Assembly (NCBI RefSeq): GCF_028682175.1
Contig: NZ_JANHKS010000019.1
Span: 36,971-100,970 of the forward strand
Reading direction: 5' to 3'
Length of the DNA stretch: 64,000 nucleotides
Origin: Pseudomonas putida
GTDB taxonomy: Bacteria > Pseudomonadota > Gammaproteobacteria > Pseudomonadales > Pseudomonadaceae
Numbering within the stretch: the stretch's first letter is position 1; every line of letters starts with the position of its first letter. The position numbers and the translations under genes were made by a program. Of the stretch, positions 11,753-21,627 are shown piece after piece. The notes beneath the pieces were generated by a model that was not told the origin of the DNA, made no database searches, and saw nothing but the letters and a program-made list of their open reading frames with translations.

Positions 11753-12157
11753 TCAGGCCTGACGCTGGTGGCGATCGATCTGCTCGTGGCGCTCTTGCGC
11801 TTCGATGCAGTATTTGGTCGTCGGGCTGATGAGCAGGCGCTTGAGGCCGATAGGCTCACCGCTGTCATCGCACCAGCCGAAGGTGTCTTCGGCGATACGG
11901 GTCAGCGCCATTTCCAGCTGGGGCAGCATGCGCTGGTCGCGGTCGATCACGTTGACCAGCCAGTGGCGCTCTTCTTCGACGGAAGCGGCGTCGGCGGGGT
12001 CAGCCGGGGTATCCAGGCTTTCGATCGCGATACGGCTCTGCTCGATACGCTCGTGGATTTCCACTTTCATGGCTTGCAGCAGCTCGATGAAGAAGGCGTG
12101 TTGCTCCGCGTTCATGTAGTCATCGGCCGGCATCGCCAGCAACTTGTCCTTGGTCAT
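11753..12157 (-). CDS. DksA/TraR-family RNA polymerase-binding regulator with degenerate zinc site
   Basis: A 134-residue DksA paralogue. DksA proteins insert a coiled coil into the RNA polymerase secondary channel and, with ppGpp, reset transcription in the stringent response. The coiled coil covers about residues 25-95 (LLQAMKVEIHERIEQSR then EEERHWLVNVIDRDQRML). The C-terminal finger has CDDS and CIEA instead of two CxxC pairs, so only two of four zinc ligands remain. This resembles DksA2 of P. aeruginosa, which works without zinc. No Zur-box-like palindrome is obvious upstream. The gene has its own terminator and stands alone. Confidence 0.88.
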   Translation of the reverse strand: MTKDKLLAMPADDYMNAEQHAFFIELLQAMKVEIHERIEQSRIAIESLDTPADPADAASVEEERHWLVNVIDRDQRMLPQLEMALTRIAEDTFGWCDDSGEPIGLKRLLISPTTKYCIEAQERHEQIDRHQRQA

Positions 12158-12411
12158 TGATTTCTCTATAAAAAAACGTGCATTAAGGCGATTTAGTGAA
12201 GCGCCTCTGCGTCATCGTAAAAGCGCCATGGTCTCCAAGCGCCACCTGGCACTCAATTTACGAGGGGCGGCAGTCTAAGGCCGGGTTTCGTACTCGGCAA
12301 CATAATTGAACAAGAATCGCCCAACAACCCCCCAAAACCCCGGTGGCGTTGAGCCAAACCGGTGTTTCAACCTGTGTCTGCCGTGACACGCTCATCGGAT
12401 TCGGCACCGTT

Positions 12412-12474
12412 ATCGCGAGCAAGCTCACTCCTACAGGCACGCGTAACCCTGTAGGAGTGAGCTTGCTCGCGATG
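12412..12474. repeat. REP inverted pair (family B, TGTAGGAGTGAGCTTGCTCGC type)
   Basis: ATCGCGAGCAAGCTCACTCC is followed by its inverted copy, joined by about ten bases, making a strong hairpin. Confidence 0.88.
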
Positions 12475-12549
12475 GCGTCCGGCCTGCCAACACCGACTTT
12501 CTGGACGCTGTCTGACAGGCCATCGGCCGTTCGGTTCAAACCGGCAGAA

Positions 12550-12580
12550 AAACGAAAAGGGCCCCTCTCCGGGCCCTTTT
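12550..12580 (-). terminator. Terminator after the inositol ABC permease gene
   Basis: AAAAGGGCCC and GGGCCCTTTT pair around a short loop, about 30 bases after the permease stop. On the minus strand the stem is followed by CGTTTTT, a good T-run, so this is probably the end of the inositol transport operon. Confidence 0.88.
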
Positions 12581-12611
12581 CAACGTTGATCAAACAGCTG
12601 GCATCAAGACA

Positions 12612-13640
12612 TCAGCGTTTGAGCTTTCGTTTGTTGCGGTACTGGTCGATGACCACCGCCACCACAATAATCAACCCTTTGATGATGTCTTGTACATAGG
12701 CATCGACGCCTACGAAGGTAAATCCGCTGGCCATCACCCCGAGAATCAGCGCGCCGATCACGGTGCCGGTGATCCGGCCGACGCCGCCCGCAAGGCTGGT
12801 GCCGCCGATCACCGCCGCCGCAATGGCATCCAGTTCGTAGGAAACGCCCATCCCCGCCTGCCCCGTCGCAGCCCGCGCCGAGGCCACCACACCGGCAAGC
12901 CCGGCCAGCAGGCCCGCGATGCTGTAGACGATCACCAGGTGGCGCTTGACGTTGATCCCCGACGTGCGTGCCGCCTGCATGTTGCCGCCGATGGCGTAGG
13001 TGTACTTGCCGTACTTGGTGTAGCGCAGGGCGATGTGGAAGATCACCGCGACCACCAGAAAGATCAGCACCGGCATCGCGCCCTGGCCGATGGCCGTGTA
13101 GGAATCGTTAAGCATGCTCACAGGCTGGCCGCCGGTGTAGAAGCGCGCCAGGCCACGGGCCGACACCATCATGCCCAGGGTGGCGATGAAGGGCGGGATG
13201 CCGGTGATGGCGATGATGCTGCCATTGATCGCACCAGCCAGCAGCCCGACCCCAAGGCCCGCGATGACTGGCGCCCAGACCGGCAAATCGGTCAACGAAG
13301 GAAATACCGCCCGGGTGTAATCCGACGATTGCGCGAGACTGGCAGCGATCATCGCCGATAACGCAAGCACCGAGCCGGACGAGAGGTCGATGCCGGTGGT
13401 GATGATGACCTGCGTCACGCCGATGGCCAGAAGACCGATGATCGAGACCTGCAGGATCATCAGCACCAGCCGCTGGGAGTTGAGGAGAAAGCTCTGGTCG
13501 CGCACGATCCAGCCAAACAGCTCGAAAATCAGGCCGATGCCGATCAGCACCAGAAAGATGCTCAGTTCGGTCGGCAGGCGGCGCTTGTGCTTGTTCGGGG
13601 CCAGCGCCGGTTTGTTGTCCAGTATCGCGTTCATCTTCAT
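12612..13640 (-). CDS. iatP: Inositol ABC transporter permease
   Basis: Membrane subunit of a ribose/inositol-class (CUT2) sugar ABC importer, 342 residues with eight to ten helices. It shows the BPD_transp_2 patterns GIDLSSGSVLALSAM near residue 95 and AIAAAVIGGTSLAGGVGRI near residue 270. I start at ATG 13640 (AGAGG five bases upstream); ATG 13634 is an alternative. It is the last gene after the ATPase gene, with a 52-base gap, and a terminator follows. Specificity for inositol is inferred from the catabolic genes beside it and likeness to the Caulobacter IatP system. Confidence 0.9.
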   Translation of the reverse strand: MKMNAILDNKPALAPNKHKRRLPTELSIFLVLIGIGLIFELFGWIVRDQSFLLNSQRLVLMILQVSIIGLLAIGVTQVIITTGIDLSSGSVLALSAMIAASLAQSSDYTRAVFPSLTDLPVWAPVIAGLGVGLLAGAINGSIIAITGIPPFIATLGMMVSARGLARFYTGGQPVSMLNDSYTAIGQGAMPVLIFLVVAVIFHIALRYTKYGKYTYAIGGNMQAARTSGINVKRHLVIVYSIAGLLAGLAGVVASARAATGQAGMGVSYELDAIAAAVIGGTSLAGGVGRITGTVIGALILGVMASGFTFVGVDAYVQDIIKGLIIVVAVVIDQYRNKRKLKR

Positions 13641-13692
13641 AGGTGCCTCTTGTTCTTGTTCTGACCCGAGACGGGCCTTTGGCAAACCGCCG

Positions 13693-15246
13693 TCAATGGA
13701 CCGAATGGCCCGACGCCAGATGCATGACCCGCTCCTGAGTTGCCTCGGCGCGATCCAGGGTGCCCATCATTTCGCCTTCGTGCATGACCATGACCCGGTC
13801 ACTCATGCCCAGCACTTCCGGCAGTTCCGAAGAAATCATGATCACCGCCATGCCTTCGCTGGCGAGCATGGAGATCAGCCTGTAGATCTCCGCCTTGGCG
13901 CCGACGTCGATGCCACGTGTCGGCTCGTCGAGAATCAATATGCGCGGGTTGGTCATCAGCCAGCGGGCGATCAGGGCCTTCTGCTGGTTGCCGCCCGAGA
14001 GGGTATCGATGCACTGCTCAAGCGACGGCGTCTTGACCCGCAGCTTCTTGCACATGTCCTCGCACAGGGCGCGCAGGGCCTTCTGATGCACGAAGCCGTT
14101 GCCCACGTAATGAGGCAGGACCGCCATCTCCATGTTTTCCAGCACCGACAGACAAGGAAACAGCCCGCTGAGCTTGCGGTCCTCGGTCAGCAGGGCAAAG
14201 CCCTTCTCGATGGCGAAATGCGGATCGGTGACCTTGATCGGCGCACCGTCGAGCACAATCTCGCCTCGGCTGCAGGGCGTGATGCCAAAGATGGTTTCGG
14301 CGACATTGGTGCGACCGGACCCCATCAGCCCTGCAATGCCCAGCACTTCGCCGGCGTGCAGGTCGAAGGAAACGCCCTCGAAAACACCGTCCAGGGCCAG
14401 GTCGCGCACCGAGAGCAGCAGATCGCCCACCGGCTTGTCCCGCTCCGGGAACAACTGTGTCAGTTCACGGCCGACCATCATCGAGATCAGGCTGTCGCCG
14501 TCCATGCTGTCGGCGCGCTGCAGGCCGATGTAGGCGCCGTCGCGAAACACCGCCACTTCGTCGGCGATGGCAAACACTTCGTTCATCTTGTGGGTGATGT
14601 AGATGATGCCCTTACCCTGCGCACGCAGGTCGGCAATGATCGAAAACAGGTGGGCCACTTCCTTCTCGGTGATGGCCGAGGTGGGTTCGTCCATGATCAG
14701 CACGTCGGAGTCGTAGGACACCGCCTTGGCGATCTCGACCATCTGCCGTTCGGCGATGCTCAGGTTGCCGACGTGTTCTTCGGGGTCAAGTTTGATGCGC
14801 AGCCGGTCCAGCAGGTCCTGGGTGCAACGGTGCATGGCGCGGTGATCGACCATGTGCAGCCCGTTTAGCTGTTCGCGGCCGATCCAGATGTTCTCGGCGA
14901 TGCTCATGTGCGGCATCAGGTTGAGTTCCTGGTGAATCATCGCGATGCCCGATTGCAGTGCCGCAAGCGGCGTCTCGAACACCACCGGCTTGCCGCGCAG
15001 GCGGATTTCGCCGGTGTCGGGCTGGTAGATCCCGGCGATGATTTTCATCAGGGTGGACTTGCCTGCGCCGTTCTCGCCCATCAGGGCCAGCACACTGCCG
15101 GGACGCACGCGCAGTTCCACGTTGTCCAGCGCCACCACCCCGGGGAAACCCTTGCTGATGTTGGTGATTTCCAGAAGATAAGGGTGTTCGGCGCCAGTGC
15201 CGGCAAGCTCGGGTTGGACAGGGGTCGCAGTAGCGGAAGCGAACAT
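13693..15246 (-). CDS. iatA: Inositol ABC transporter ATP-binding protein
   Basis: A 517-residue ATPase with two ABC domains, as in RbsA-type sugar importers. The first domain has Walker [10 protein letters not shown] and Walker [10 protein letters not shown]. The second has LSGGNQQK and [11 protein letters not shown], but its P-loop is degenerate (GLMGSGRTN), as is usual in this family. I use ATG 15246, preceded by GAGGAG nine bases upstream; an ATG at 15270 is in frame. It lies between the binding-protein gene and the permease gene and powers uptake of the same substrate. Confidence 0.92.
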   Translation of the reverse strand: MFASATATPVQPELAGTGAEHPYLLEITNISKGFPGVVALDNVELRVRPGSVLALMGENGAGKSTLMKIIAGIYQPDTGEIRLRGKPVVFETPLAALQSGIAMIHQELNLMPHMSIAENIWIGREQLNGLHMVDHRAMHRCTQDLLDRLRIKLDPEEHVGNLSIAERQMVEIAKAVSYDSDVLIMDEPTSAITEKEVAHLFSIIADLRAQGKGIIYITHKMNEVFAIADEVAVFRDGAYIGLQRADSMDGDSLISMMVGRELTQLFPERDKPVGDLLLSVRDLALDGVFEGVSFDLHAGEVLGIAGLMGSGRTNVAETIFGITPCSRGEIVLDGAPIKVTDPHFAIEKGFALLTEDRKLSGLFPCLSVLENMEMAVLPHYVGNGFVHQKALRALCEDMCKKLRVKTPSLEQCIDTLSGGNQQKALIARWLMTNPRILILDEPTRGIDVGAKAEIYRLISMLASEGMAVIMISSELPEVLGMSDRVMVMHEGEMMGTLDRAEATQERVMHLASGHSVH

Positions 15247-15325
15247 GGTCACAGGCTCCTCACCTGACATGGGCGGCGGAGGCTTCAGCCACCGGGCCCT
15301 GTCAGTTGTCGTGATGTGAACGTTA

Positions 15326-16252
15326 TTAGAAGGTGCTGACGTTTTCCGGGGTGATGAGCTTGAACGGAATCACGATCGCCTGTTCAGGCAGCGCTTCCTT
15401 TTTCGCCAGTTTCACTGCGGCGTCGATCGAGCCTTCGCCCTGCCCCTTGGCGTCCTGGAACACCGACACTGTAAGATCGCCCTTCTTCACCGCGCTCAGC
15501 CCGTCGGGCGTGCCATCGACGCCTGCGACCAGCACATCGCCTTGCTTTTTGCCGGCCTGTTTCAAGGCCATGGCGGCGCCGATGGCCATCTCGTCATTGT
15601 TGGAAACCACTGCGCTGAAATCGCGGCCCTGGGTCAGCCAGTTGTTGGTGATGTCCATGCCTTTCTGCCGGCCCCAGGCCCCTTCCTGTTCCTCGGCGAT
15701 CTTGATGCCGGGGTATTTCTTCAGGACTTCCTTGACCCCTTCGGTACGGTCGCGGGTCGAGTTGTTCGACAGCTCGCCGAGCAGGATCACCACGGTGCCC
15801 TTGCCGTCCATCTTCTTGGCCAGGTATTCCATCTGCATGCGGCCCGCTTCCTTGTCATCGGAGGTGACCGAGGCGACGCCCGCCGGCAGCTTGGGATCAT
15901 CCGGGCGACGGTTGACGTAGACCAGCGGGATCCCGGCAGCGGTGGCCGCCTTGGTGATGCGACCGGTGGCGGCGGTGTCGACCGGGTTGACGATCAGTGC
16001 ATCGACTTTCTTGCCGATCAGCTCCTGCACCTGGTCGAGCTGCTTGTTCACATCGTTGCGGCCATCGACGAATTGCAGATCGACGCCGCCCATGTCCTTG
16101 GCCTTCTTGCCCATGTCTTCGCGCATGTAGGTCAGGTAGGTGTCATCGAACTGCGACATGGCCACGCCGATTTTCAGGTCGGCTGCCAGGGTCGCGCCGC
16201 TGCCGAGCATCAGGGCCAGTGCCAGGGAGGTAAAACGGGCTTTGGTGTTCAT
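15326..16252 (-). CDS. ibpA: Periplasmic inositol-binding protein of the ABC transporter
   Basis: A 308-residue substrate-binding protein of the periplasmic-binding-protein 4 type (ribose/inositol class). The signal peptide ([19 protein letters not shown], cleaved near ATLAA-D) is followed by the mature start [20 protein letters not shown]. Ligand-contact-like segments include [15 protein letters not shown] and [13 protein letters not shown] lies eleven bases before the ATG. About 80 bases separate it from the ATPase gene. It begins the transport operon, with a 400-base leader between it and the putative regulator sites. Confidence 0.93.
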   Translation of the reverse strand: MNTKARFTSLALALMLGSGATLAADLKIGVAMSQFDDTYLTYMREDMGKKAKDMGGVDLQFVDGRNDVNKQLDQVQELIGKKVDALIVNPVDTAATGRITKAATAAGIPLVYVNRRPDDPKLPAGVASVTSDDKEAGRMQMEYLAKKMDGKGTVVILLGELSNNSTRDRTEGVKEVLKKYPGIKIAEEQEGAWGRQKGMDITNNWLTQGRDFSAVVSNNDEMAIGAAMALKQAGKKQGDVLVAGVDGTPDGLSAVKKGDLTVSVFQDAKGQGEGSIDAAVKLAKKEALPEQAIVIPFKLITPENVSTF

Positions 16253-16657
16253 GAACGGTCTTTCTCCAAATTCTTGTTGTTGTAGTGAATTGGCTAACGA
16301 CTACGGATGTTCAGACTGTGCCGCTGGAGCTTGAAAAATGTGGATTGCAGAAGTGCGCCACCGACGCCGCCGACGAGCCGCAGACCATCACCCCGTGGTT
16401 TTGCACACAGAGCACGCGGGCGGCGGTTTCGAGGGTTTTGTCGAGCGCGGCGGCAAGGGATGGCTTGAGGGCAGAGACAGCGCGGGAAGCAACAAGAGAG
16501 CGTGATACGGTCCTGCAGGCCTGAACGGCGCGTTTGAGGATATTCATCGACGGTACCTGTCTTTTTTGGCGTTCTTGTTTTTTGTTTCGTCCGCCCAGCC
16601 CTGTGTAGGAAAGGTCCGATACAGGGGTGGACGTCGAGATTCGGCAACCTGGAAATG

Positions 16658-16686
16658 ACTTTATTGGAAAATAATTTCTACTTCAA
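16658..16686 (-). promoter_or_regulatory. Putative sigma-70 promoter of the inositol transport operon
   Basis: On the minus strand TTGAAG (16686-16681) and TAAAGT (16663-16658) are spaced by exactly 17 bases. The spacer contains the operator-like palindrome 16666-16680, so a bound repressor would block RNA polymerase. Both hexamers match four of six consensus bases. Confidence 0.45.
16666..16680. promoter_or_regulatory. Putative IolR (RpiR-type) operator 1 at the transport operon
   Basis: GGAAAATAATTTCTA fits GGAA-N6-TTCC with one mismatch, the form I recall for the RpiR-type IolR of Sinorhizobium. Close variants occur at 16694-16708 and twice in front of iolC/iolR. Confidence 0.5.
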
Positions 16687-16693
16687 CTGATTT

Positions 16694-16708
16694 TAGAATT
16701 TATTTCTA
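16694..16708. promoter_or_regulatory. Putative IolR (RpiR-type) operator 2 at the transport operon
   Basis: TAGAATTTATTTCTA is a palindrome with arms TAGAA/TTCTA, centred 28 bases from operator 1 and just upstream of the -35 box. Confidence 0.42.
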
Positions 16709-16743
16709 TTTCATTTTTCTACGATAAAAATATTCCACACCAC

Positions 16744-16837
16744 CCCGTAGCAGCGCGGCTTGCCGGCGGGAGCGGTGCGTCAGGCAAAGAGTATTCGTCT
16801 GACGCACCGCTCCCGCCGGCAAGCCGTGCTGCTACGA
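16744..16837. repeat. REP inverted pair (family A)
   Basis: Facing copies of the GTAGCAGCGCGGCTTGCCGG type with inner arms GGTGCGTCAG/CTGACGCACC form a long hairpin just after the stop of the dehydrogenase gene. Confidence 0.88.
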
Positions 16838-16848
16838 GTGACCACCTC

Positions 16849-17868
16849 TTACAGAGTGACCACCCGCCCTTCCTGGGCGCTGATCCGCGCGGCATCCAGC
16901 ACCTTGGCCGAAGCCACTGCATCGCGTGCGTCCACCGGGTTCTTGCCCTGGTTCATCACCGCTTCCTGCAACTGGCGATAGAACTCGGTCCAGCAGCCTC
17001 GTTCGGAGGGCACTCGCTCGCGGTGTTCCCCCTGCTCGAACCAGCCCCAGCGTCGGTGTTCCTCGACGCCCCAGCGCTCGCCCTCGGACTTGGGAGACTG
17101 CCCGGCCAAAGCGGCGGCCTCCTGACCGTCCAGGCCTTCAACGGTATAGCAGCCCTGAGCGCCGTTGACGCGAAAACGTGGTCCTTGAGCGTTCTGCAGG
17201 CAGTTGCCCCATAAATGCGAGGTCACGCCACTGGCATGGATCAGCGACACGAAAAACCCGTGATCGACTTTCTGCTCGGGCGTGGCGAACTCCAGCTCGG
17301 CGTAGACCCGCTTCACCGGGCCGAACAGCAGCAGCGCCTGGTCCACCAGATGGCTGCCCAGATCGCGCAAGATGCCGCCGCCCGATTCCTTGCCCACCGA
17401 CGACGGCGAGTAGCGCTCGACCCGGGATTCGAACCGGGTGATCTGCCCCAGCACGCCCTGGTCGATGAGTTTGCGCACGGTGAGAAAATCCGAATCCCAG
17501 CGCCGGTTCTGGTAAACCCCCAGCAGCACGCCGCGACGCTCGGCGGCGTCTACCAGTTCCTGAGCATGCGTTGCATCAGGGGCGAAGGGTTTGTCGCTGA
17601 CCACCGGCACGCCCAGTTCGATGGCTTCCAGAATCAGCGCACGACGCGAGGCCAGTGGCGTGGAAATCACCACGGCATCGACGCCCGAGGCGACCAGATC
17701 GGCCAGGCTGTCGAAGGCCGGTACTTTTGGATGGTCCTGTTGCAGTTCCTGGCGGCGCTCCGGGGAGCGCGTCACCACGCCGGCGAAGGTTGCGCCGTGC
17801 AGGCTGGCCAGGAGCGGCGCATGAAAAAAGCGTCCGCCCTTGCCGTAGCCGATGAGTCCGATTTTCAT
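16849..17868 (-). CDS. Gfo/Idh/MocA oxidoreductase, YdgJ/IolW-like scyllo-inositol dehydrogenase candidate
   Basis: A 339-residue NAD(P)-dependent dehydrogenase. The Rossmann start is IGLIGYGKGGRFFHAPLL, the family lysine lies in VVSDKPFAPD (DKP rather than EKP), and the C-terminal domain shows YQNRRWDSDFLT and LRDLGSHLVDQALLLFG. These patterns fit E. coli YdgJ and Bacillus IolW, NADP+-dependent scyllo-inositol dehydrogenases, better than IolG. ATG 17868 has GGGAG six bases upstream. It lies between iolD and the transport operon, bounded by REP pairs on both sides. It is the only inositol dehydrogenase candidate in the locus. Confidence 0.85.
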   Translation of the reverse strand: MKIGLIGYGKGGRFFHAPLLASLHGATFAGVVTRSPERRQELQQDHPKVPAFDSLADLVASGVDAVVISTPLASRRALILEAIELGVPVVSDKPFAPDATHAQELVDAAERRGVLLGVYQNRRWDSDFLTVRKLIDQGVLGQITRFESRVERYSPSSVGKESGGGILRDLGSHLVDQALLLFGPVKRVYAELEFATPEQKVDHGFFVSLIHASGVTSHLWGNCLQNAQGPRFRVNGAQGCYTVEGLDGQEAAALAGQSPKSEGERWGVEEHRRWGWFEQGEHRERVPSERGCWTEFYRQLQEAVMNQGKNPVDARDAVASAKVLDAARISAQEGRVVTL

Positions 17869-17897
17869 ATGAATCTCCCGAGTTAACACATTCCCGT

Positions 17898-17999
17898 TGT
17901 AGGAGCGCGCTTGCCCGCGACGGCGGTGTGTCAGGCAAATATTGTTTCATGACACACCTCGGTCGTCCGAATGCGGCCCAGAGCAAGCGCGCTCCTACA
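17898..17999. repeat. REP inverted pair (family B, TGTAGGAGCGCGCTTGCCCGC type)
   Basis: TGTAGGAGCGCGCTTGCCCG and GAGCAAGCGCGCTCCTACA face each other about 60 bases apart; an inner GGTGTGTCA/TGACACACC pair extends the structure. It fills the gap between iolD and the dehydrogenase gene. Confidence 0.87.
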
Positions 18000-18012
18000 G
18001 GTATTGTGTGAA

Positions 18013-19944
18013 TCAATACTTGCGGGCCTTGGCCAGCATCGTTTTCTGCCGTTCATACGCCTCGGCGGTCTTGCCACTGGTCGACACCTCGGCCACACCC
18101 ACGCGCCACCACGACAGGTAGCCGTGGATCATGGTCTTGGGCAGCACCTTGATATCGATCAGCGTCGACACCGTCTGCTTGCGTGCATCGGCCAGCGCCG
18201 CTTCAAGCTCCTCGACGGTCTTCACCTTGTAGGTCTTGCAGCCATAGGCCGCCGCGCTCATGGCGAAATCCACCGGCACGAAGTCGCCGTCGAGCTGCCC
18301 CGTCTCGGGGTTGCGGTAACGAAACTCGGTGCCAAAACTGCCCATGCCGTTGCCCATCTGCAGGTTGTTGATGCAACCGAAGGCCATGTTGTCCAGCAGC
18401 ACCACGTTGATCTTGCGCCGCTCCTGAATCGAGGTCGCCAGTTCCGAGTGCAGCATCATGTAGGAGCCGTCACCCACCAGCGCATACACCTCGCGCTCGG
18501 GCGCGGCCATCTTCGCCCCCAGCGCGGCGTTGACCTCGTAGCCCATGCACGAATAGCCATACTCGACGTGGTAGCTGTCGACACTGGTGCTGCGCCAGGC
18601 CCGTTGCAGGTCGCCCGGCAGGCTGCCCGCGGCGGCAACAATCACCGCATCTTCCGGCAGCTGTTGATTCAGCACCCCCAGGACACGACTTTGGGTGAGG
18701 CACGAGCCCGTCATCTCGATGAAATCCCGGAGTACCTGCGGATCGAGGTGCCCGGCCACTTCCGGTTCGAAATCCTTGGTCTGGTATTGCACCGCGTACA
18801 GGCGATCGACTTCGGCATCCAGCGCCGCACGGGCCTGGCGAGGTTCGTCACCCCATTGCGCGCGGTAGTCACCCAGCGCATTTGAAAGCTCCTGCAACGC
18901 CAGTTGCGCGTCGGCCAGCACCTGTACGCCATCGAGTTTCTGCACGTCAAAGGCGCCGACGTTGAAGTTGAGAAACTGCACGTCCGGGTTCTGGAACAGC
19001 GACTTGGAACCGGTGGTGAAGTCGCTGTAGCGGGTGCCGACTCCGATGATCAGATCCGCCTCGCGGGCCAGGGTGTTGGCGGCCAGCGAGCCGGTTTCGC
19101 CGATCCCGCCCATGTTCAACGGATGGGCCGAGACAATGGCGCTCTTGCCGGCCTGGGTCTCGCTGAAGGGAATGTCGAAGCGCTCGGCGAAGGCCTGCAA
19201 CTGCGCCGCCGCACCGGAATACCGCACGCCCCCGCCGCAGATCAACAGCGGTTTGCGCTTGCCCTTGAGCAGCGCCAAAGCGTCCTTGAGCATGGCCTGG
19301 GTCGGCGGGCGACGGTCGATGCGGTGCACGCGTTTTTGCAGGAAGGCATCAGGGTAGTCGTAGGCCTCACCCTGCACATCCTGAGGCAGGGCCAGGGTGA
19401 CCGCGCCGGTTTCGGCGGGATCGGTGAGCACGCGCATGGCATTGAGCGCGGCGCTCATCAACTGCTCGGGGCGGTTGATGCGGTCCCAGTATTTGCTCAC
19501 GGCCTTGAAGGCGTCGTTGGTGCTGATGCTCAGGTCGTGGAATTGCTCGATCTGTTGCAGCACCGGGTCCGGCTGACGGCTGGCGTACACATCCCCCGGC
19601 AGCAGCAACAGCGGTATGCGGTTGGCCGACGCAGTGGCCGCCGCCGTGATCATGTTCGCCGCGCCCGGCCCCACCGATGAGGTGCAGGCGTAGATCTTGC
19701 GGCGCAGGTGTTGCTTGGCAAAGCCCATTGCTGCGTGGCACATGCCCTGTTCGTTGCGGCCCTGATGCACCACCAACTCGCCGCTGTCCTGCTCGAGGGC
19801 CTGGCCCAAGCCCAATACGTTGCCGTGGCCGAAAATGGTGAACACCCCGGCGACGAATTTGCTCTGCACGCCGTCGACTTCGACGTACTGGTTATCGAGA
19901 AACTTCACCAGGGCCTGGGCCATGGTCAATCGTGTCGTGGTCAT
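18013..19944 (-). CDS. iolD: 3D-(3,5/4)-trihydroxycyclohexane-1,2-dione acylhydrolase IolD
   Basis: A 643-residue thiamine-diphosphate enzyme that opens the ring of trihydroxycyclohexane-1,2-dione to 5-deoxyglucuronate. It has the three-domain acetolactate-synthase layout: an N-terminal PYR domain ([18 protein letters not shown] near residue 57), a central domain with [15 protein letters not shown] near 290, and a C-terminal PP domain with the ThDP motif GDGSYMML near residue 489 and [12 protein letters not shown] 19944 is used. Length is normal. It follows iolA after a REP pair and precedes the IolW-like dehydrogenase. Confidence 0.95.
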   Translation of the reverse strand: MTTTRLTMAQALVKFLDNQYVEVDGVQSKFVAGVFTIFGHGNVLGLGQALEQDSGELVVHQGRNEQGMCHAAMGFAKQHLRRKIYACTSSVGPGAANMITAAATASANRIPLLLLPGDVYASRQPDPVLQQIEQFHDLSISTNDAFKAVSKYWDRINRPEQLMSAALNAMRVLTDPAETGAVTLALPQDVQGEAYDYPDAFLQKRVHRIDRRPPTQAMLKDALALLKGKRKPLLICGGGVRYSGAAAQLQAFAERFDIPFSETQAGKSAIVSAHPLNMGGIGETGSLAANTLAREADLIIGVGTRYSDFTTGSKSLFQNPDVQFLNFNVGAFDVQKLDGVQVLADAQLALQELSNALGDYRAQWGDEPRQARAALDAEVDRLYAVQYQTKDFEPEVAGHLDPQVLRDFIEMTGSCLTQSRVLGVLNQQLPEDAVIVAAAGSLPGDLQRAWRSTSVDSYHVEYGYSCMGYEVNAALGAKMAAPEREVYALVGDGSYMMLHSELATSIQERRKINVVLLDNMAFGCINNLQMGNGMGSFGTEFRYRNPETGQLDGDFVPVDFAMSAAAYGCKTYKVKTVEELEAALADARKQTVSTLIDIKVLPKTMIHGYLSWWRVGVAEVSTSGKTAEAYERQKTMLAKARKY

Positions 19945-20003
19945 GCTTGCACCTTGTTTTTATTGGAGGTGATGAAGCCTTCGAATCTGACGCACTCACC
20001 TCT

Positions 20004-20095
20004 CCTGTAGGAGTGAGCTTGCTCGCGATGGCGTCGTGTCAGTCACAATACTGGGTACAGACAAATCGCAATCGCGAGCAAGCTCACTCCTACAG
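20004..20095. repeat. REP inverted pair (family B)
   Basis: TGTAGGAGTGAGCTTGCTCG and its inverted copy lie between iolA and iolD, with about 35 bases between arms. In an operon this could protect the upstream message or lower iolD expression. Confidence 0.88.
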
Positions 20096-20127
20096 AGGCG
20101 TGCGTTCCGCGAGATAGAGGCAGCCGG

Positions 20128-21627
20128 TTATTTGGCCGTGGGCATGCTGAACTCCGCGCCCTTGGCGATGCTGTCCGGCCAGCGCTGCATCACGCTCTTG
20201 TAGCGGCTGTAGAAACGCAAGCCCTCTTCGCCGTAGGCGTGGTGGTCGCCGAACAACGAGCGCTTCCAGCCGCCGAACGAATGCCAGGCCATTGGCACCG
20301 GAATCGGCACGTTGATCCCGACCATACCCACCTTGATGCTACGGGCGAACGCGCGGGCGATGCCGCCGTCACTGGTGAAGCACGACACACCGTTGCCAAA
20401 CTCATGGGCGTTGATCAGCTCCACCGCCGCGGCGAAATCCGCCACGTGAACGATGCCCAGCACCGGCCCGAAAATCTCTTCCTTATAGATGGTCATGTCG
20501 GGGCTGACGTCATCGAACAGCGTTGCGCCGACGAAGAAACCGTTCTCGGCGCCCGGCACCTTGAAGGTGCGGCCATCGACGATCAGTTTTGCGCCTTCCT
20601 TCACGCCCTGTTCGATGTAGCCCTCGACCTTGGCCTTGTGCATCGCCGTGACCAGCGGGCCCATGTCCGAATCCTTGTTCATGCCGTTGCCGACCTTGAG
20701 CGAGTCGATGCGCGGCAGCAGTTTGTCGATCAGCTTCTGGCCTACATCGCCGACCACCACGGCGATGGAAATCGCCATGCAGCGCTCGCCCGCCGAACCG
20801 TAGGCGGCGCCGATCAGGGCGTCGGCGGCCTGGTCCAGGTCGGCATCGGGCATCACGATCATGTGGTTCTTCGCGCCGCCCAGCGCCTGTACCCGTTTGC
20901 CGTTGGCAGTGCCTTGCTGGTAGATGTATTCGGCAATCGGCGTCGAGCCCACGAACGAAATCGCCTCGACATCCTTGTGTTGAAGCAGCGCATCGACCGC
21001 CAGTTTGTCGCCCTGGACCACGTTGAACACGCCGTCCGGCAACCCGGCCTGCTTGAGCAGGCGGGCCATCAACAGGCTGGCCGAAGGGTCGCGTTCCGAC
21101 GGCTTGAGGATGAAGCAGTTGCCGGTCACCAGCGCCATGGGAATCATCCACAGCGGCACCATGACCGGGAAGTTGAACGGGGTGATCCCCGCGCACACGC
21201 CCAGGGGCTGGCGCAGGTTCCAGTTGTCGATGCCGCCGCCGATGTTGTCGCTGAAATCGCTTTTCAACAGGCTCGGCGCGCCACAGGCGAACTCGACGAT
21301 CTCGATGCCGCGCACCACTTCGCCCTTGGCATCGGAAAACACCTTGCCGTGTTCGCGGCAGATGATTTCGGCCAGTTCGTCGTGGTGCTGGTCCAGCAGT
21401 TCCTTGAACTTGAACATCACCCGTGCGCGACGCAGGGACGACTGGTCAGCCCAGGCCGGGAACGCGGCCTTGGCGGCGGCTACCGCCTGGTCGACGGTTG
21501 CAAGTTCGGCCAGCGCCACCCGGGCCTGGACCTCGCCGGTGGCGGGGTTGAACACATCGCTGAATCGCTCGCTGGCGTCCTGTACCTGGCCATTGATGCA
21601 GTGGCCGATGATCGGGGCGTTGCTCAT
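20128..21627 (-). CDS. iolA: Methylmalonate/malonate-semialdehyde dehydrogenase (CoA-acylating)
   Basis: A 499-residue aldehyde dehydrogenase converting malonic semialdehyde (and methylmalonic semialdehyde) to acetyl-CoA (or propionyl-CoA) and CO2. Features are [19 protein letters not shown] near residue 142, the catalytic Cys283 in [10 protein letters not shown], and [14 protein letters not shown] near residue 385. It could be called mmsA, but the flanking iol genes indicate a role as IolA, the last step of inositol breakdown. GGAG precedes the ATG at a normal distance. A REP pair separates it from iolB upstream. Confidence 0.94.
   Translation of the reverse strand: MSNAPIIGHCINGQVQDASERFSDVFNPATGEVQARVALAELATVDQAVAAAKAAFPAWADQSSLRRARVMFKFKELLDQHHDELAEIICREHGKVFSDAKGEVVRGIEIVEFACGAPSLLKSDFSDNIGGGIDNWNLRQPLGVCAGITPFNFPVMVPLWMIPMALVTGNCFILKPSERDPSASLLMARLLKQAGLPDGVFNVVQGDKLAVDALLQHKDVEAISFVGSTPIAEYIYQQGTANGKRVQALGGAKNHMIVMPDADLDQAADALIGAAYGSAGERCMAISIAVVVGDVGQKLIDKLLPRIDSLKVGNGMNKDSDMGPLVTAMHKAKVEGYIEQGVKEGAKLIVDGRTFKVPGAENGFFVGATLFDDVSPDMTIYKEEIFGPVLGIVHVADFAAAVELINAHEFGNGVSCFTSDGGIARAFARSIKVGMVGINVPIPVPMAWHSFGGWKRSLFGDHHAYGEEGLRFYSRYKSVMQRWPDSIAKGAEFSMPTAK

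Larger units (their letters stand above)
12158..12611. other. Intergenic region with a REP pair and a terminator
   Basis: 454 bases without a convincing gene. It contains the family B REP pair at 12412-12474 and the terminator of the inositol ABC permease gene at 12550-12580. Open frames on both strands run through the REP and are not credible. The DksA-like promoter should lie near 12160-12260. Confidence 0.7.
16253..16848. other. Control region and long leader of the inositol transport operon
   Basis: 596 bases between the dehydrogenase gene and the binding-protein gene. From right to left it holds a REP pair (16744-16837), an AT-rich block with two putative operator palindromes (16666-16680 and 16694-16708), a leftward promoter overlapping one of them, and a ~400-base leader. 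The leader contains a leftward 78-codon frame (16547-16311, starting MNILKRAVQACRTVSR, with AGGT before the ATG). I cannot say if that frame is translated; its composition is only weakly protein-like. Confidence 0.6.
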
